Both the position numbers and the translations under genes were made by a program. A DNA stretch of 64,000 bases from Brevibacillus sp. JNUCC-41 (GTDB lineage Bacteria; Bacillota; Bacilli; Bacillales; DSM-1321): assembly GCF_014844095.1 (NCBI RefSeq), contig NZ_CP062163.1:1054001-1118000 (forward strand). The letters run 5' to 3'. Shown piece by piece: positions 33,567 to 42,337 of this stretch. The notes below the pieces were generated by a model. The model was given only the letters and a program-made list of their open reading frames with translations, was not told where the DNA came from and did not search any database. Every line of letters starts with the position of its first letter. Position 1 is the stretch's first letter.

Positions 33567-33611
33567 TAAAAGCCTGAATTCTCATTGAAACATCGAGAAA
33601 TCAGGCCTTTT
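33567..33611 (+). terminator. Terminator between the TauE/SafE and GntR genes
   Basis: AAAGCCTGAATTCTC pairs with GAGAAATCAGGCCTTTT around ATTGAAACATC. Confidence 0.8.
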
Positions 33612-33630
33612 GCAATTCACACCACCTCTT

Positions 33631-34329
33631 TTACGTCAATGTTAACAGTTTGGCAGTAGTATAATTATACTTCTCGATTGATAAATCAAAAACGGCTCCC
33701 GCTTTTAAAAAGACCGTACTTTCAACGATTAAAGTCGGATCTCCTGGCTGCAAGTCCAAAAGCTTGGCATCATCATCATTTAGTTTTTCACACGAAATGA
33801 TTTTATCTGCAAATCCGATATTCAACTTCAAATCCTCGACAATATATTCATAAATGGAACCATTTGCGATTTCTTTATTTAAGATGGGGATGATGTCTTT
33901 ATTGAAAAAGGACTCTTCTATTACAATGGGTGCACCATTTAAGTATCTAACCCGTTTGAGGTTATAGATTTTGGTTTTCACCTGGCATTTCATTTGTTTG
34001 GCCAATTTTTCATCAGCTTCTATCAGTTCTAACTTTAACACTTTACTTTTCATTTCATCATTCGGAAACACTTTGGTTAATCCACTCATATCCCTCATCG
34101 AAATGCAGCCCGGTCTGGTAAATTCCCTTAGGAATATGCCGCTTCCTTGCACTTGATAGATATAGCCCTGCTCAACCAATATATTGATCGCTTTTCTAAT
34201 GGTATTCCTGCTGACATCGAACCTCTTCATCAACTCTTCTTCAGTAGGTAACTTAGTATTTAATGTATATTTTCCTTCTACTATTTCTTTCTCCATTTGT
34301 TCTACGACCATTCTATACTTTACATCCAT
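33631..34329 (-). CDS. GntR-family (HutC type) transcriptional regulator
   Basis: A 232-residue protein with an N-terminal winged helix (about 4-70: LPTEEELMKRFDVSRNTIRK, then AINILVEQGYIYQVQGSGIF) and a UTRA effector-binding domain (about 95-230). HutC-subfamily regulators usually bind phosphorylated sugars or amino-acid derivatives. No metabolic gene adjoins it, so its target is unclear; an inverted repeat at 34389-34435 upstream may be its operator. The start ATG gives a normal-length protein. Confidence 0.9.
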   Translation of the reverse strand: MDVKYRMVVEQMEKEIVEGKYTLNTKLPTEEELMKRFDVSRNTIRKAINILVEQGYIYQVQGSGIFLREFTRPGCISMRDMSGLTKVFPNDEMKSKVLKLELIEADEKLAKQMKCQVKTKIYNLKRVRYLNGAPIVIEESFFNKDIIPILNKEIANGSIYEYIVEDLKLNIGFADKIISCEKLNDDDAKLLDLQPGDPTLIVESTVFLKAGAVFDLSIEKYNYTTAKLLTLT

Positions 34330-34388
34330 ATTTCCATATACCTTCCTCTATACATAATGATTTAGAACAATACTTTAGATTGAATGAT

Positions 34389-34435
34389 AGGTTTTCTTTA
34401 CAATAGTTTATTTTATAACGATTGTAAAGAAACCT
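34389..34435 (-). promoter_or_regulatory. Long inverted repeat upstream of the GntR gene
   Basis: AGGTTTTCTTTACAAT and ATTGTAAAGAAACCT pair with one bulge across a 16-base AT-rich loop. Position 60-105 bases before the gntR start suits an operator, although a terminator of a lost gene is also possible. Confidence 0.45.
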
Positions 34436-34475
34436 CTGTTTCTTTCAGACTGTACTTAGCCTGCATGTTTTTTAT

Positions 34476-35497
34476 TTAACGTTCTGATTGATTTTCAGAA
34501 ATCCGCTCCCTTTCCGCCGACTGTCTGCCAGGCCTCATCAAAGCAAGCGCCTGTGGGGTCTCGACTAGCCAGTTATTCGGCAGGAGTGTTGTAAATTTCT
34601 TCAATCCTTTGAGGGTTACAGTAAAAAAACACCAAGGATAAACTAGGGTTAGCCAAAATTCAGGATGAGACCAGCCTACAGTTTTTTCAAGAAAACGTTC
34701 CAGTTGATTTTCAGAAATCCGCTCCCTTTCCGCCGACTGTCTGCCAAGCCTCATCAAAGCAAGCGCCTGTGGGGTCTCGACTAGCCAGTTATTCGGCAGG
34801 AGTGTCGCAAATTTCTTCAATCCAATAAGGATTACAGTAAAAAAACATCAAGGATAAACTGTCTTAAACATAATTCGGAATAGACCAGCCTACGGTTTTT
34901 TCTAGAAAACGTTCCGATTGATTTTCAGAAATCCGCTCCCTTTCCGCCGACTGTCTGCCAAGCCTCCTCGGCGCAAGCGCCTGTGGGGTCTCGACTAGCT
35001 AGTTATTCGGCAGGAGTGTCGCAAATTTCTTCAATCCTTTGAGGGTTACAGTAAAAAAACATCAAGGATAAACTAGTCTTAAACATAATTCGGGATGAGA
35101 CCAGCCTACGGTTTTTTCTAGAAAACGTTCCAGTTGATTTTCAGAAATTCGCTCCCTTTCCACCGACTGTCTGCCAGGCCTCATCAAAGCAAGCGCCTGT
35201 GGGGTCTCGACTAGCCAGTTATTCGGCAGGAGTGTCGCAAATTTCTTCAATCCTTTGAGGGTTACAGTAAAAAAACATCAAGGATAAACTAGTCTTAAAT
35301 ATAATTCGGGATGAGACCAGCCTACGGTTTTTTCTAGAAAACGTTCCAGTTGATTTTCAGAAATCCGCTCCCTTTCCGCCGACTGTCTGCCAAGCCTCAT
35401 CAAAGCAAGCGCCTGTGGGGTCTCGACTAGCCAGTTATTCGGCAGGAGTGTCGCAAATTTCTTCAATCCAATAAGGATTACAGTAAAAAAACTTAAG
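34476..35497 (-). repeat. Tandem array, about 4.7 copies of a 212-218-bp unit
   Basis: Five consecutive units start near 34480, 34698, 34910, 35126 and 35343, each with GATTTTCAGAAAT, CGCTCCCTTTCC, CGACTGTCTGCCA, GCGCCTGTGGGGTCTCGACT, TTCGGCAGGAGTGT and a tail with ATCAAGGATAAACT and CCAGCCTAC. They are highly similar, with spaced substitutions. The short minus-strand frames beginning MKKFATLLPNNWLVETP are produced by the repeat itself and I do not call them genes. Single relatives lie at 3241, 11443, 29363 and 50775. Confidence 0.9.
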
Positions 35498-35520
35498 AAT
35501 GATTATTCTTAAAATCATGA

Positions 35521-35556
35521 GCGGTCCGGGAGTGCCTGGAGAGGAAATCAACGGTC
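35521..35556 (+). repeat. Fragment of the 128-bp GC-rich Bacillus repeat
   Basis: GGGAGTGCCTGGAGAGGAAA then TCAACGG resembles the right end of the element at 48165-48292. It directly follows the tandem array. Confidence 0.55.
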
Positions 35557-35573
35557 TATTCTTTATATCAACT

Positions 35574-35611
35574 AAAAAAAGACATCCAATCAATTAAAGA
35601 TAGGATGTCTC
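35574..35611 (-). terminator. pepD terminator
   Basis: Minus-strand AGACATCC and GGATGTCT enclose a 15-base loop and are followed by TTTTTTTAG. Confidence 0.8.
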
Positions 35612-35651
35612 TAAATCTATTGAATTCAACTGTCCCCAGCCATGCAGTTGT

Positions 35652-37118
35652 TTATAAATCCTTCATTCTCTTTAATGTGTAAACAAAGTATTCCCAGTTG
35701 TTTATGGTCGACGGGATGCTTAAGTGTTCTTCAGGTGTATGTACGGAAAACATATCCGGCCCGATTGAAACAGTATCCAACCCTGGTATCTTATCTATGA
35801 ATACACCACACTCGATCCCTGCATGCACAGCGATGATTTCAATATCTTCCTGATATTTTTCTTTGTATGTCTCTTCAAATAATTTCTTGAGTTTCGAATC
35901 AGGATTATAGGGCCACTCGGGATAATCCGCGTCAACCAATAGTTCGCACCCAAGCATGTCGGCAATTGCCTTTGCTTGCGTGACCATATTATATTTGATG
36001 CTTTTGACCGAACTCCTGATTTCACTTTCGAATATCATTTCCGCTTCATTTGTTGTAACGACCCCTAGATTCGTCGAACTTTCCACTAATCCTTCTATTC
36101 CCATGCTCATTCCTTGAACGCCGTGCGGGATTACCAGTAAGGAGGTAATGGCTTTAGTCAACGTCTCTTTGGAAAAAACATTTGAAGAAACCGTTTCGAT
36201 CTTTTCAAACCAGATCAATACCTCAGGGTCGGAAGATTGCAGTTCATTTTTAAAAGTATTTTCCCATTGTTGAAGTCTCTCCATTATCTTCTGAACATCT
36301 TCTGCATGAATCAATACAGTCGCCTCTGCTTCACGAGGAATGGCATTCCCTTTCAGCCCCCCGTTCATTTGCTGTATGTAGCAAGGGAAATCTGCCGTTA
36401 GTTCATGTAATACTCTGCCCAAAAGTTTATTGGAGTTCCCTCTTTCCTTATGGATGGACATACCGGAGTGTCCGCCTTTCAACCCTTTAATCCTGATGTT
36501 ATAAGATACAGCATCAACAATTGAAGCCGATTCCCATCCGATTGGCAGGATCTGCCGCACGCGTATTCCTCCTGCAGAGCTGACCAGCAGCTTTCCATCT
36601 TCCTCCGAATCGATATTGATCATCATTTTCCCTTTGAAGTGAGCCGGATCCACGGCAAGTGCACCGTTCATTGTCGTTTCTTCTTCAGTCGTTATGACTA
36701 TTTCAAGAGAGGGATGCGGAATATCATTTGCATCCAATAATGCTAAAGCATACGCAACAGCCACTCCATTATCCGCCCCCAATGTTGTATCCGTCGCATA
36801 CAACATGTCTCCCACAATCCTTAATTGAAGCGGATCTTTCTCGAAATCATGAAGCGTACCCTTGTTCTTTTCGCAAACCATATCCATATGCCCCTGGATA
36901 ATGACGGTAGGTGCACTTTCATATCCAAATGTGGCAGGCTTTTTGATAATCACATTCAGCGCTTCATCCTGGATCACCTCCAGGTTCCTATCCTTAGCGA
37001 AGTGAACCAGATAGTCACTGATCGCCTTTTCATTAGCCGATCCTCTCGGGATTTCGGATATCGCTGCAAAATAATGAAACACCGGATGGCTCGATAATTC
37101 TTCTAACGTGCTATACAT
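35652..37118 (-). CDS. pepD: Aminoacyl-histidine dipeptidase (PepD, M20 family)
   Basis: A 488-residue metallopeptidase. Metal-binding segments are visible: IIQGHMDMV, TLGADNGVAVAYALALL, VITTEEETTMNGAL, INIDSEEDGKL and AVHAGIECGVF. KGGHSGMSIHKERGNS belongs to the lid domain. Length matches E. coli PepD (485). The enzyme hydrolyses Xaa-His and other dipeptides in the cytoplasm using two zinc ions. The ATG at 37118 is chosen because AAAGGA lies nine bases before it; the six codons upstream would include this site. Followed by a terminator at 35574-35611; a VanZ-like gene lies 40 bases upstream on the same strand. Confidence 0.92.
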   Translation of the reverse strand: MYSTLEELSSHPVFHYFAAISEIPRGSANEKAISDYLVHFAKDRNLEVIQDEALNVIIKKPATFGYESAPTVIIQGHMDMVCEKNKGTLHDFEKDPLQLRIVGDMLYATDTTLGADNGVAVAYALALLDANDIPHPSLEIVITTEEETTMNGALAVDPAHFKGKMMINIDSEEDGKLLVSSAGGIRVRQILPIGWESASIVDAVSYNIRIKGLKGGHSGMSIHKERGNSNKLLGRVLHELTADFPCYIQQMNGGLKGNAIPREAEATVLIHAEDVQKIMERLQQWENTFKNELQSSDPEVLIWFEKIETVSSNVFSKETLTKAITSLLVIPHGVQGMSMGIEGLVESSTNLGVVTTNEAEMIFESEIRSSVKSIKYNMVTQAKAIADMLGCELLVDADYPEWPYNPDSKLKKLFEETYKEKYQEDIEIIAVHAGIECGVFIDKIPGLDTVSIGPDMFSVHTPEEHLSIPSTINNWEYFVYTLKRMKDL

Positions 37119-37157
37119 GAAAAAACATCCTTTCATTTAAAATTTTTGTACTGCCTC

Positions 37158-37766
37158 TCATCCCTTTACTTTTCCAGGACGGAACACGGCCACTCTTGTG
37201 AACAATGGATACAGAACGTACCCCAGATAAACACCAACCATATTCAAGATAAGGTCATCGACATCCAAACTTCCGCGCCGAAAAACAAACTGACAGATTT
37301 CGATGGCCGAAATCGAAAGTAATGGATAAAGAAATTTCCTTTTTGCGAAGGGATCCTTCCCTTCCCTCGACAACAAATACAGCCCAAATGGAATGAACAG
37401 CCCCACATTGGCGCTAAGGTTATAAAATGACACAAGCCCGTTCATATCGTTCGATAAATATAAAAGAATCGTAGAAAAAGGGACCAAATTATACGAATAT
37501 ACCTGCCCTTCTGGTCGAAAGAACAGCAAAACCAATAATGATAAACTGTAGCCAAAGAATGCGGCCTGCCACAAAAGGCGCGAAATTCGGACCGTTTCAC
37601 CTCGAAAAAAAAGAACCGCAAACGAAACGAAAAGAAGTATACAAAACCAGACAACGATGATCACCAAAGGATTCAAATATAATCGGAGCTGAAGGAAAAA
37701 AGGCAAACCGCACAAAAACAATGCTTGCGACAGCAAAAGGGAAAGCATGACCGATTTTAGAGACAT
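37158..37766 (-). CDS. VanZ-family membrane protein
   Basis: A 202-residue protein with five or six hydrophobic helices. The VanZ core is seen in YSYNLVPFSTILLYLSNDM, NVGLFIPFGLYLLSREGKD and SISAIEICQFVFRRGSLDVD followed by DLILNMVGVYLGYVLYPLF. VanZ proteins contribute modestly to teicoplanin resistance in enterococci; chromosomal homologues in bacilli have unknown roles, perhaps protecting cell-envelope lipids. It precedes pepD by 40 bases on the same strand, which may be coincidental co-transcription. Confidence 0.85.
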   Translation of the reverse strand: MSLKSVMLSLLLSQALFLCGLPFFLQLRLYLNPLVIIVVWFCILLFVSFAVLFFRGETVRISRLLWQAAFFGYSLSLLVLLFFRPEGQVYSYNLVPFSTILLYLSNDMNGLVSFYNLSANVGLFIPFGLYLLSREGKDPFAKRKFLYPLLSISAIEICQFVFRRGSLDVDDLILNMVGVYLGYVLYPLFTRVAVFRPGKVKG

Positions 37767-37983
37767 ATAACTCCCCCCTTCTATTTCTTACCAATCCTTG
37801 CATGTCCTTATATCCTAGGACAACTTTAAGAACCCGTCAACAAACTGCAGAATATACACCTGTCATTTAGAAAACGGCCAGTATGTTCGTCAAGAGGCAG
37901 CTTTTCAAGGCTAATGGATTGCTTGGAATGATTCATTCGCATGTTTTAGTTCTCGCCCAAACTATGTGATTCTCTCCCCAGCC

Positions 37984-38811
37984 TCATTCCACTTCAACCA
38001 TGATTTGCGTCAGGTAATTTTCATACCCCTTTACCGCGACTTCGTCCAAGATGTATTCTTCGTATGCAAACGATTTGAGGTTCAAGTTTTCACTCTCCAT
38101 GAATTGTAATATTCTTTCGTACGTTTCGGAGATATTTTTATAACTGCCTTTATGATAGGCAACAACATAGAGTCCCTTCGGTTTTGAATAGAATGTGGGG
38201 GCTGGGTGCCTTTCCATGACTTTTGTGTACAAAAATGAATAGTCATCATGATTCCCGTCGATGATGTTTTCTTTACTAATCATGGCCCCGATAGGGAATC
38301 CTGTGTAAAATTCATTTTCATTACAGAAATCAATGAAGTCAGAAGTAGATTTTAAGAATTCGGCATCAGAAGAGTTCAGGATGGATTCACTAAGGAAGAG
38401 CTGTTCTTCCTCCTGAAGTTTCAAGGTGATTTGAGAGTCATCCATACAAATCGCTTTTTCAGTGAGGTATATTTTCGTTTCAATGATCTTCTGCACTCTG
38501 TGAAGGTTCTTTATCTTTTTTTCCAATTCTATGGTCTTTTCTTCGAAAAGTTCAATTAGTTCCATAGGTGACCTGTTAGTAAGAAACCATTTGATCTCTT
38601 TCAAAGGCATATTGAATTCTTTTAAAAGCGTGATGACCGAAAAAACTTCGAATTGTTGATAAGAGTAATACCGATAGCCCTTTTCGTTTTTTAAATCAGG
38701 AGTAAGAAGCCCAATCTCATCATAATGAATGAGCGTTTGTTTTTTTACATTGCATAATTTGGCGAATTCGCCAGTCGTAAAATATTTGCCTACATTTCCA
38801 TCGGACATCAC
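37984..38811 (-). CDS. bltR: MerR-family regulator, BltR-like
   Basis: A 275-residue protein with an N-terminal MerR winged helix (about 9-75: FTTGEFAKLCNVKKQTLIHY, then DEIGLLTPDLKNEKGYRYYS), a dimerisation coiled coil (about 85-120) and a C-terminal effector-binding domain (about 130-275) as in multidrug-sensing BmrR/BltR. It is divergent from a spermine acetyltransferase gene closely resembling bltD. In B. subtilis BltR activates blt (an MFS drug pump) and bltD; here no pump gene lies between. The shared 100-base gap holds a MerR-type promoter (38823-38853). Confidence 0.82.
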   Translation of the reverse strand: MMSDGNVGKYFTTGEFAKLCNVKKQTLIHYDEIGLLTPDLKNEKGYRYYSYQQFEVFSVITLLKEFNMPLKEIKWFLTNRSPMELIELFEEKTIELEKKIKNLHRVQKIIETKIYLTEKAICMDDSQITLKLQEEEQLFLSESILNSSDAEFLKSTSDFIDFCNENEFYTGFPIGAMISKENIIDGNHDDYSFLYTKVMERHPAPTFYSKPKGLYVVAYHKGSYKNISETYERILQFMESENLNLKSFAYEEYILDEVAVKGYENYLTQIMVEVE

Positions 38812-38822
38812 GATCTCTCCTC

Positions 38823-38853
38823 TTGACTATATGGTAACCATATACCTTAGTGT
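38823..38853 (+). promoter_or_regulatory. MerR-activated promoter with 19-bp spacer
   Basis: TTGACT (38823-38828) and TAGTGT (38848-38853) are separated by 19 bases, the overlong spacer of MerR-controlled promoters. The spacer contains the dyad TATATGG-TAA-CCATATA (38828-38844). It reads towards bltD. Confidence 0.85.
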
Positions 38854-38911
38854 ATTAATATATCATGATAACAAAACGGATAACCAGGTGCGAAATGAGG
38901 AAGGAAAATAA

Positions 38912-39364
38912 ATGATGAAGACCACTATACATGAAGTCTCGAACGAAAATGTAACGGATATTTTGAAATTGCAAATAAACGAAAAGCAAAAGGCTTACAT
39001 CGAAACGACTGAGCAATGTTTAAAAGACGCGAAGGAATGTAAATACTACAGACCAGTTGGGCTTTATTCGGATGATATCTTGGTTGGTTTTGCGATGTAT
39101 GGCTTTTTCCCTGGGGAAGGCGAAAATGGCAGAGTGTGGTTAGACCGCTTTTTCATTGACGCTGAACATCAGGGTTTCGGGCTTGGCAGTATCTTATTGG
39201 AGGCTTTAATAAAAAGATTAATAGAAGAATATGATTGTCCTGAAATCTATTTAAGCATAGTTGAAGATAATCAGGCCGCCCTTCATTTGTATAAGAAATA
39301 CGGCTTTGCATTCAATGGCGAATCAGATTATAACAATGAAAAGGTCATGGTCAAAAAAGTATAG
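38912..39364 (+). CDS. bltD: GNAT acetyltransferase, BltD-like spermine/spermidine N-acetyltransferase
   Basis: A 150-residue GNAT protein. Segments KAYIETTEQCLKDAKECKYY, RPVGLYSDDILVGFAMYG and NGRVWLDRFFIDAEHQGFGL follow B. subtilis BltD almost residue for residue from memory, including the acetyl-CoA loop (QGFGLGSILLEAL). BltD acetylates spermine and spermidine. It is transcribed from a MerR-type promoter shared with the divergent bltR. The pump gene blt, which precedes bltD in B. subtilis, is absent. A terminator follows at 39413-39460. Confidence 0.88.
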   Translation: MMKTTIHEVSNENVTDILKLQINEKQKAYIETTEQCLKDAKECKYYRPVGLYSDDILVGFAMYGFFPGEGENGRVWLDRFFIDAEHQGFGLGSILLEALIKRLIEEYDCPEIYLSIVEDNQAALHLYKKYGFAFNGESDYNNEKVMVKKV

Positions 39365-39412
39365 GTATGATAATAGCTAGTCCTTTTCAACTCAAAAGTA
39401 TGTCCAGCAATA

Positions 39413-39460
39413 CAGAAAAAGCCGGTTCCCCTTGTTCCAGGAATCCGGCTTTTTTAAGAT
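39413..39460. terminator. Bidirectional terminator between bltD and the ABC-2 operon
   Basis: AAAAAGCCGGTTCC and GGAATCCGGCTTTTTT flank CCTTGTTCCA-type loop bases. Confidence 0.85.
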
Positions 39461-39468
39461 GGTTCATT

Positions 39469-40485
39469 TTAAAGTGAACGGTACTTTTTTAAACTAATAA
39501 TATTGATGGTGATAAAGACGGTCGCAAATGCAAGGAGAATGAGGAGATCCAGTAATACCTCATTGAACGTGAAGCCTTTGTACATAATGCCGTTCATGGC
39601 ATCCGATGCGTAATAGAGAGGCATGATCTTGCCGATTTTTTGCAGCCAGTCCGACATGCCATCCAATGGGAAAATCCCTGTAAAGAAGACTTGCGGCACG
39701 ATGACGAGCGGAATGAATTGTACCATTTGGAATTCGGATGCCGCGAAACTCGATAGTAATGTACCAAGCGATAATGCAACGAGCGCGACCAGTATATTCG
39801 TCAGCAAAACGAGCCAAATGGAGCCGACAAGGACGATATCCAATACATTGACAGCATATAGGACGACAATTATGGTTTGAACTAGAGCAAATAAGCCATA
39901 TCCGATCACATAGCCCGCTACGATTTCGTATCTTTTAATCGGGGTGGCAAGCAGCCGTTCCAGCGTACCACTTGTACGCTCTTTCAAAAGCGCGATTCCC
40001 GCTATTAAAAATACAAAGAAGAAAACGAAAAAGCTGACGAGCATCGGACTGAAAGTATCAAAACCCTTTGTGTCGGCATCCCCGTATACATAAAGCTCCT
40101 CAATTGAAGGCGTGTTTTTTTCATTCCCTTGCAAAGCATGCATCATTTGCATTTGAACGGCCTTTGCACGGGACGGTTCGTCGTTCAATAGTGTCAGTTT
40201 CATTTTTCCATTTTCAACATGCAGCCAGCCATCCGTATCATTTTCTATCATTTTTTCCTGAGAAAATTCCTCAGCAGCCGATACTTGAAAATCCGCTTGT
40301 TTCAATGCTTTGACCACGGTTTCATTACTGCCTGTAACAACGAGTTTCAAATCACTTGCTTCTGTATCGAAAATAAAATACATGAGCGTTAAAATGAGCA
40401 ATGGAGCCAGGAAAAATAAAGCGAGTGTCCTTCGATCCCGGCGCAGCTGCTGGGTAATTCGAGTAACTAGAGAAGCCATTCTCAT
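39469..40485 (-). CDS. ABC-2 type transporter permease
   Basis: A 338-residue permease with one N-terminal helix (about 22-41), an extracytoplasmic domain (about 45-140) and five helices to the C-terminus. The ABC-2 signature appears as LKERTSGTLERLLATPIKRY followed by EIVAGYVIGYGLFALVQTII. It overlaps the ATPase gene by four bases (ATGA), so both are made together. Such pairs export drugs or hydrophobic compounds. A TetR-family gene lies divergently upstream, indicating ligand-induced expression. Confidence 0.9.
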   Translation of the reverse strand: MRMASLVTRITQQLRRDRRTLALFFLAPLLILTLMYFIFDTEASDLKLVVTGSNETVVKALKQADFQVSAAEEFSQEKMIENDTDGWLHVENGKMKLTLLNDEPSRAKAVQMQMMHALQGNEKNTPSIEELYVYGDADTKGFDTFSPMLVSFFVFFFVFLIAGIALLKERTSGTLERLLATPIKRYEIVAGYVIGYGLFALVQTIIVVLYAVNVLDIVLVGSIWLVLLTNILVALVALSLGTLLSSFAASEFQMVQFIPLVIVPQVFFTGIFPLDGMSDWLQKIGKIMPLYYASDAMNGIMYKGFTFNEVLLDLLILLAFATVFITINIISLKKYRSL

Positions 40486-41207
40486 TTTAGGCCACCTCCA
40501 ATCCTTAAAAAAACATCATCAAGCGTTTCCGCGGCAAATTGTGTTTTTAAAGCTGCCGGGGTTCCTGCCGCGATGATTTCACCTTCACGCAGCATCGCTA
40601 GTTTATCGCATCGTTCCGCTTCATCCATCACATGCGTCGTGATGATGATCGTCTTATGATCTTCGTTTCTTAAACGCTCAAGTTCCCGCCAAATCGATTG
40701 TTTCAGCAAAGGGTCTATTCCTACTGTCGGTTCATCCAAAATGAGAATCTCCGGATTTTGGATGAGTGCCGCCGCCAGTGACAGACGGCGTTTCATTCCC
40801 CCGGAATAATGCGCAACCCGAACATTCAAATCGCTCGTCAACTGTACGATTTCGGCTGCATATCGAATGCGTTCCCTTCGTTCCTTTTTCGAAAAACGGT
40901 ATAGCTTCGCAAAAAATTCGAGATTTTCAGCTCCGGTCAATTCTGTATATAAAGCATCGGACTGTGCCATATAGCCGACATCCATTAACAGCGCTCGATT
41001 TGGCACTTCATGATCCAGAACCGTGACTTTACCCGCATCAGGCTTAATCAATCCGACAATCATTTTAATCAAGGTCGTCTTTCCGCATCCGGATGGACCT
41101 AGCAAGCCAAAAATTCCGTTTTTTTCAATACTCAGGCTCAATGGCTGAATGACCTTTTTATGATGAAAACCTTTGGCAATCCCTTCAATGGAAATCGCAT
41201 TTTTCAA
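40482..41207 (-). CDS. ABC transporter ATP-binding protein (drug-exporter type)
   Basis: A 241-residue ATPase with Walker A GPSGCGKTT, Q-loop YMAQSDALY, signature YSGGMKRRLSLA, Walker B ILILDEPTVGIDP and switch His in ITTHVMDEAERCD. The GMKRR signature and DEPTVGIDP are typical of DrrA/ABC-2 exporters. I place the start at TTG 41207 because GGGAGG ends nine bases earlier; an ATG at 41216 abuts that site and cannot use it. Operon with the permease. Confidence 0.9.
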   Translation of the reverse strand: MKNAISIEGIAKGFHHKKVIQPLSLSIEKNGIFGLLGPSGCGKTTLIKMIVGLIKPDAGKVTVLDHEVPNRALLMDVGYMAQSDALYTELTGAENLEFFAKLYRFSKKERRERIRYAAEIVQLTSDLNVRVAHYSGGMKRRLSLAAALIQNPEILILDEPTVGIDPLLKQSIWRELERLRNEDHKTIIITTHVMDEAERCDKLAMLREGEIIAAGTPAALKTQFAAETLDDVFLRIGGGLK

Positions 41208-41287
41208 TGTACACACATCCTCCCTCTTTAATTAACACAGTGTTGAGTGTATCATCATTCTAAGGCAGCATTTGTTCTAATACAATC

Positions 41288-41307
41288 AACATATTTGGAA
41301 AAATGTT
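41288..41307 (+). promoter_or_regulatory. Possible TetR operator in the divergent promoter region
   Basis: AACAT and ATGTT form an inverted repeat around ten bases, 19 bases before the TetR start. A second short dyad, AACACAGTGTT, lies near 41235. Only the position supports a regulatory role. Confidence 0.3.
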
Positions 41308-41325
41308 CAGTGAAGGAGACATTAC

Positions 41326-41925
41326 ATGGCATCGATTCATGAGGATATGGTACAAAAGACGAAGATGCAGATACAACATCATTTTATTGCACTCGTTGAA
41401 ACAGAGGGGTTCTCACATGTATCAGTGAAGAAAATTGCAGAGCGCGCCAACATTAATCGGGGCACATTCTATTTACATTACACAGATAAATATGAATTAA
41501 TGGATCACTTACAGCAGGAATTGTTAAATGAACTTCAAACCCGCATTACTGCCATTTTACCGAAAGAGGCTTTCAGGGCTCTTCATCAACAGCAGCTTTA
41601 CCCGCCCTTCGTAGAGATCTTTCAATTCATCAGTGAACATGCCCACGCTTTGAGGGCCATTCTTGGTGATCAGGGCGATCCTTCTTTTGCCAAAAAAATA
41701 AAGCGCGTATTCGGTGAAGTACTATTGGATCGTTTGATCAGCCAGCACCCAGCAGCTAAAAATGAAGCGTTCCGCATGTATATGCACGCCTTCCTGACAT
41801 CGGCGATTTTAGGGGTGATACAGGAGTGGCTGGAGAATTGTGAAGAGCAAACGGCGGAAGAAATGGCGAAAATCCATTTTCAAATCTTGAACTTCATCAG
41901 CCAATTGCGCACATTCATACAATGA
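41326..41925 (+). CDS. TetR-family transcriptional regulator
   Basis: A 199-residue protein with an N-terminal TetR helix-turn-helix (about 10-55: GFSHVSVKKIAERANINRGT, then FYLHYTDKYELMDHL) and an all-helical ligand-binding and dimerisation domain with the C-terminal TetR_C pattern (YMHAFLTSAILGVIQEWLEN). Divergent from the ABC-2 exporter genes, 118 bases away, so it most likely represses that operon and itself. GAAGGAGA ribosome site. Ligand unknown. Confidence 0.9.
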   Translation: MASIHEDMVQKTKMQIQHHFIALVETEGFSHVSVKKIAERANINRGTFYLHYTDKYELMDHLQQELLNELQTRITAILPKEAFRALHQQQLYPPFVEIFQFISEHAHALRAILGDQGDPSFAKKIKRVFGEVLLDRLISQHPAAKNEAFRMYMHAFLTSAILGVIQEWLENCEEQTAEEMAKIHFQILNFISQLRTFIQ

Positions 41926-41937
41926 ACGAATCATCAA

Positions 41938-41965
41938 AGGCATGTTCCATCAACATGCCTTAAAA
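41938..41965 (+). terminator. Probable terminator of the TetR gene
   Basis: AAGGCATGTT and AACATGCCTT form a stem with a five-base loop and an A/T-rich but weak tail. Confidence 0.5.
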
Positions 41966-42014
41966 TCGGATTACATCTTTTTTCTTCGCTTTCACCTCTA
42001 CATTCCCAACGCAA

Positions 42015-42045
42015 AAAAACTCATTTTTAAATAAATGAGTTTAAA
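42015..42045 (-). terminator. Terminator of the 63-aa gene
   Basis: Minus-strand AAACTCATTT and AAATGAGTTT followed by TTTTG, about 100 bases past the stop at 42146. Confidence 0.6.
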
Positions 42046-42145
42046 AGCAAAACAAGATATGGATTTTTCGCTCAGCGTTCCCGGATAGTACACAGGGATT
42101 TCATAATTGAATAGTACCGCTAATGATGTTGGGATTTTAGTTGAT

Positions 42146-42337
42146 TTACCTTAGGGAAAACAATTTTAAAAACGGATTCTTTTTCTTATCCGTTATCCTT
42201 AACTCATCCATGATGATTTGATCCTCATGATCGGCTATCCATTTCCTTAGTGCATCTTTATCCTGGCATTGTGTTAAATATGTCTGGCCACCCTTGCCTG
42301 TAGCATTAATAACATATCTATTGAACGTTTTCTCCAT
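42146..42337 (-). CDS. Small conserved-looking protein, 63 aa
   Basis: The start is the ATG at 42337, preceded by AAAGGCGG at six bases; the longer frame from 42406 has no site. The protein reads MEKTFNRYVINATGKGGQTY and later KWIADHEDQIIMDELRITDK, with a basic C-terminus (KKKNPFLKLFSLR) that could associate with membrane or nucleic acid. I do not know the family. Monocistronic, divergent from nothing close; the ktr riboswitch lies 300 bases upstream on the other strand. Confidence 0.55.
   Translation of the reverse strand: MEKTFNRYVINATGKGGQTYLTQCQDKDALRKWIADHEDQIIMDELRITDKKKNPFLKLFSLR

Noticed and set aside
34476..35466. Minus-strand frames beginning MKKFATLLPNNWLVETP, repeated per unit
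   Set aside because: They are created by the tandem repeat; related single copies elsewhere do not keep the frame, and no ribosome site is present.
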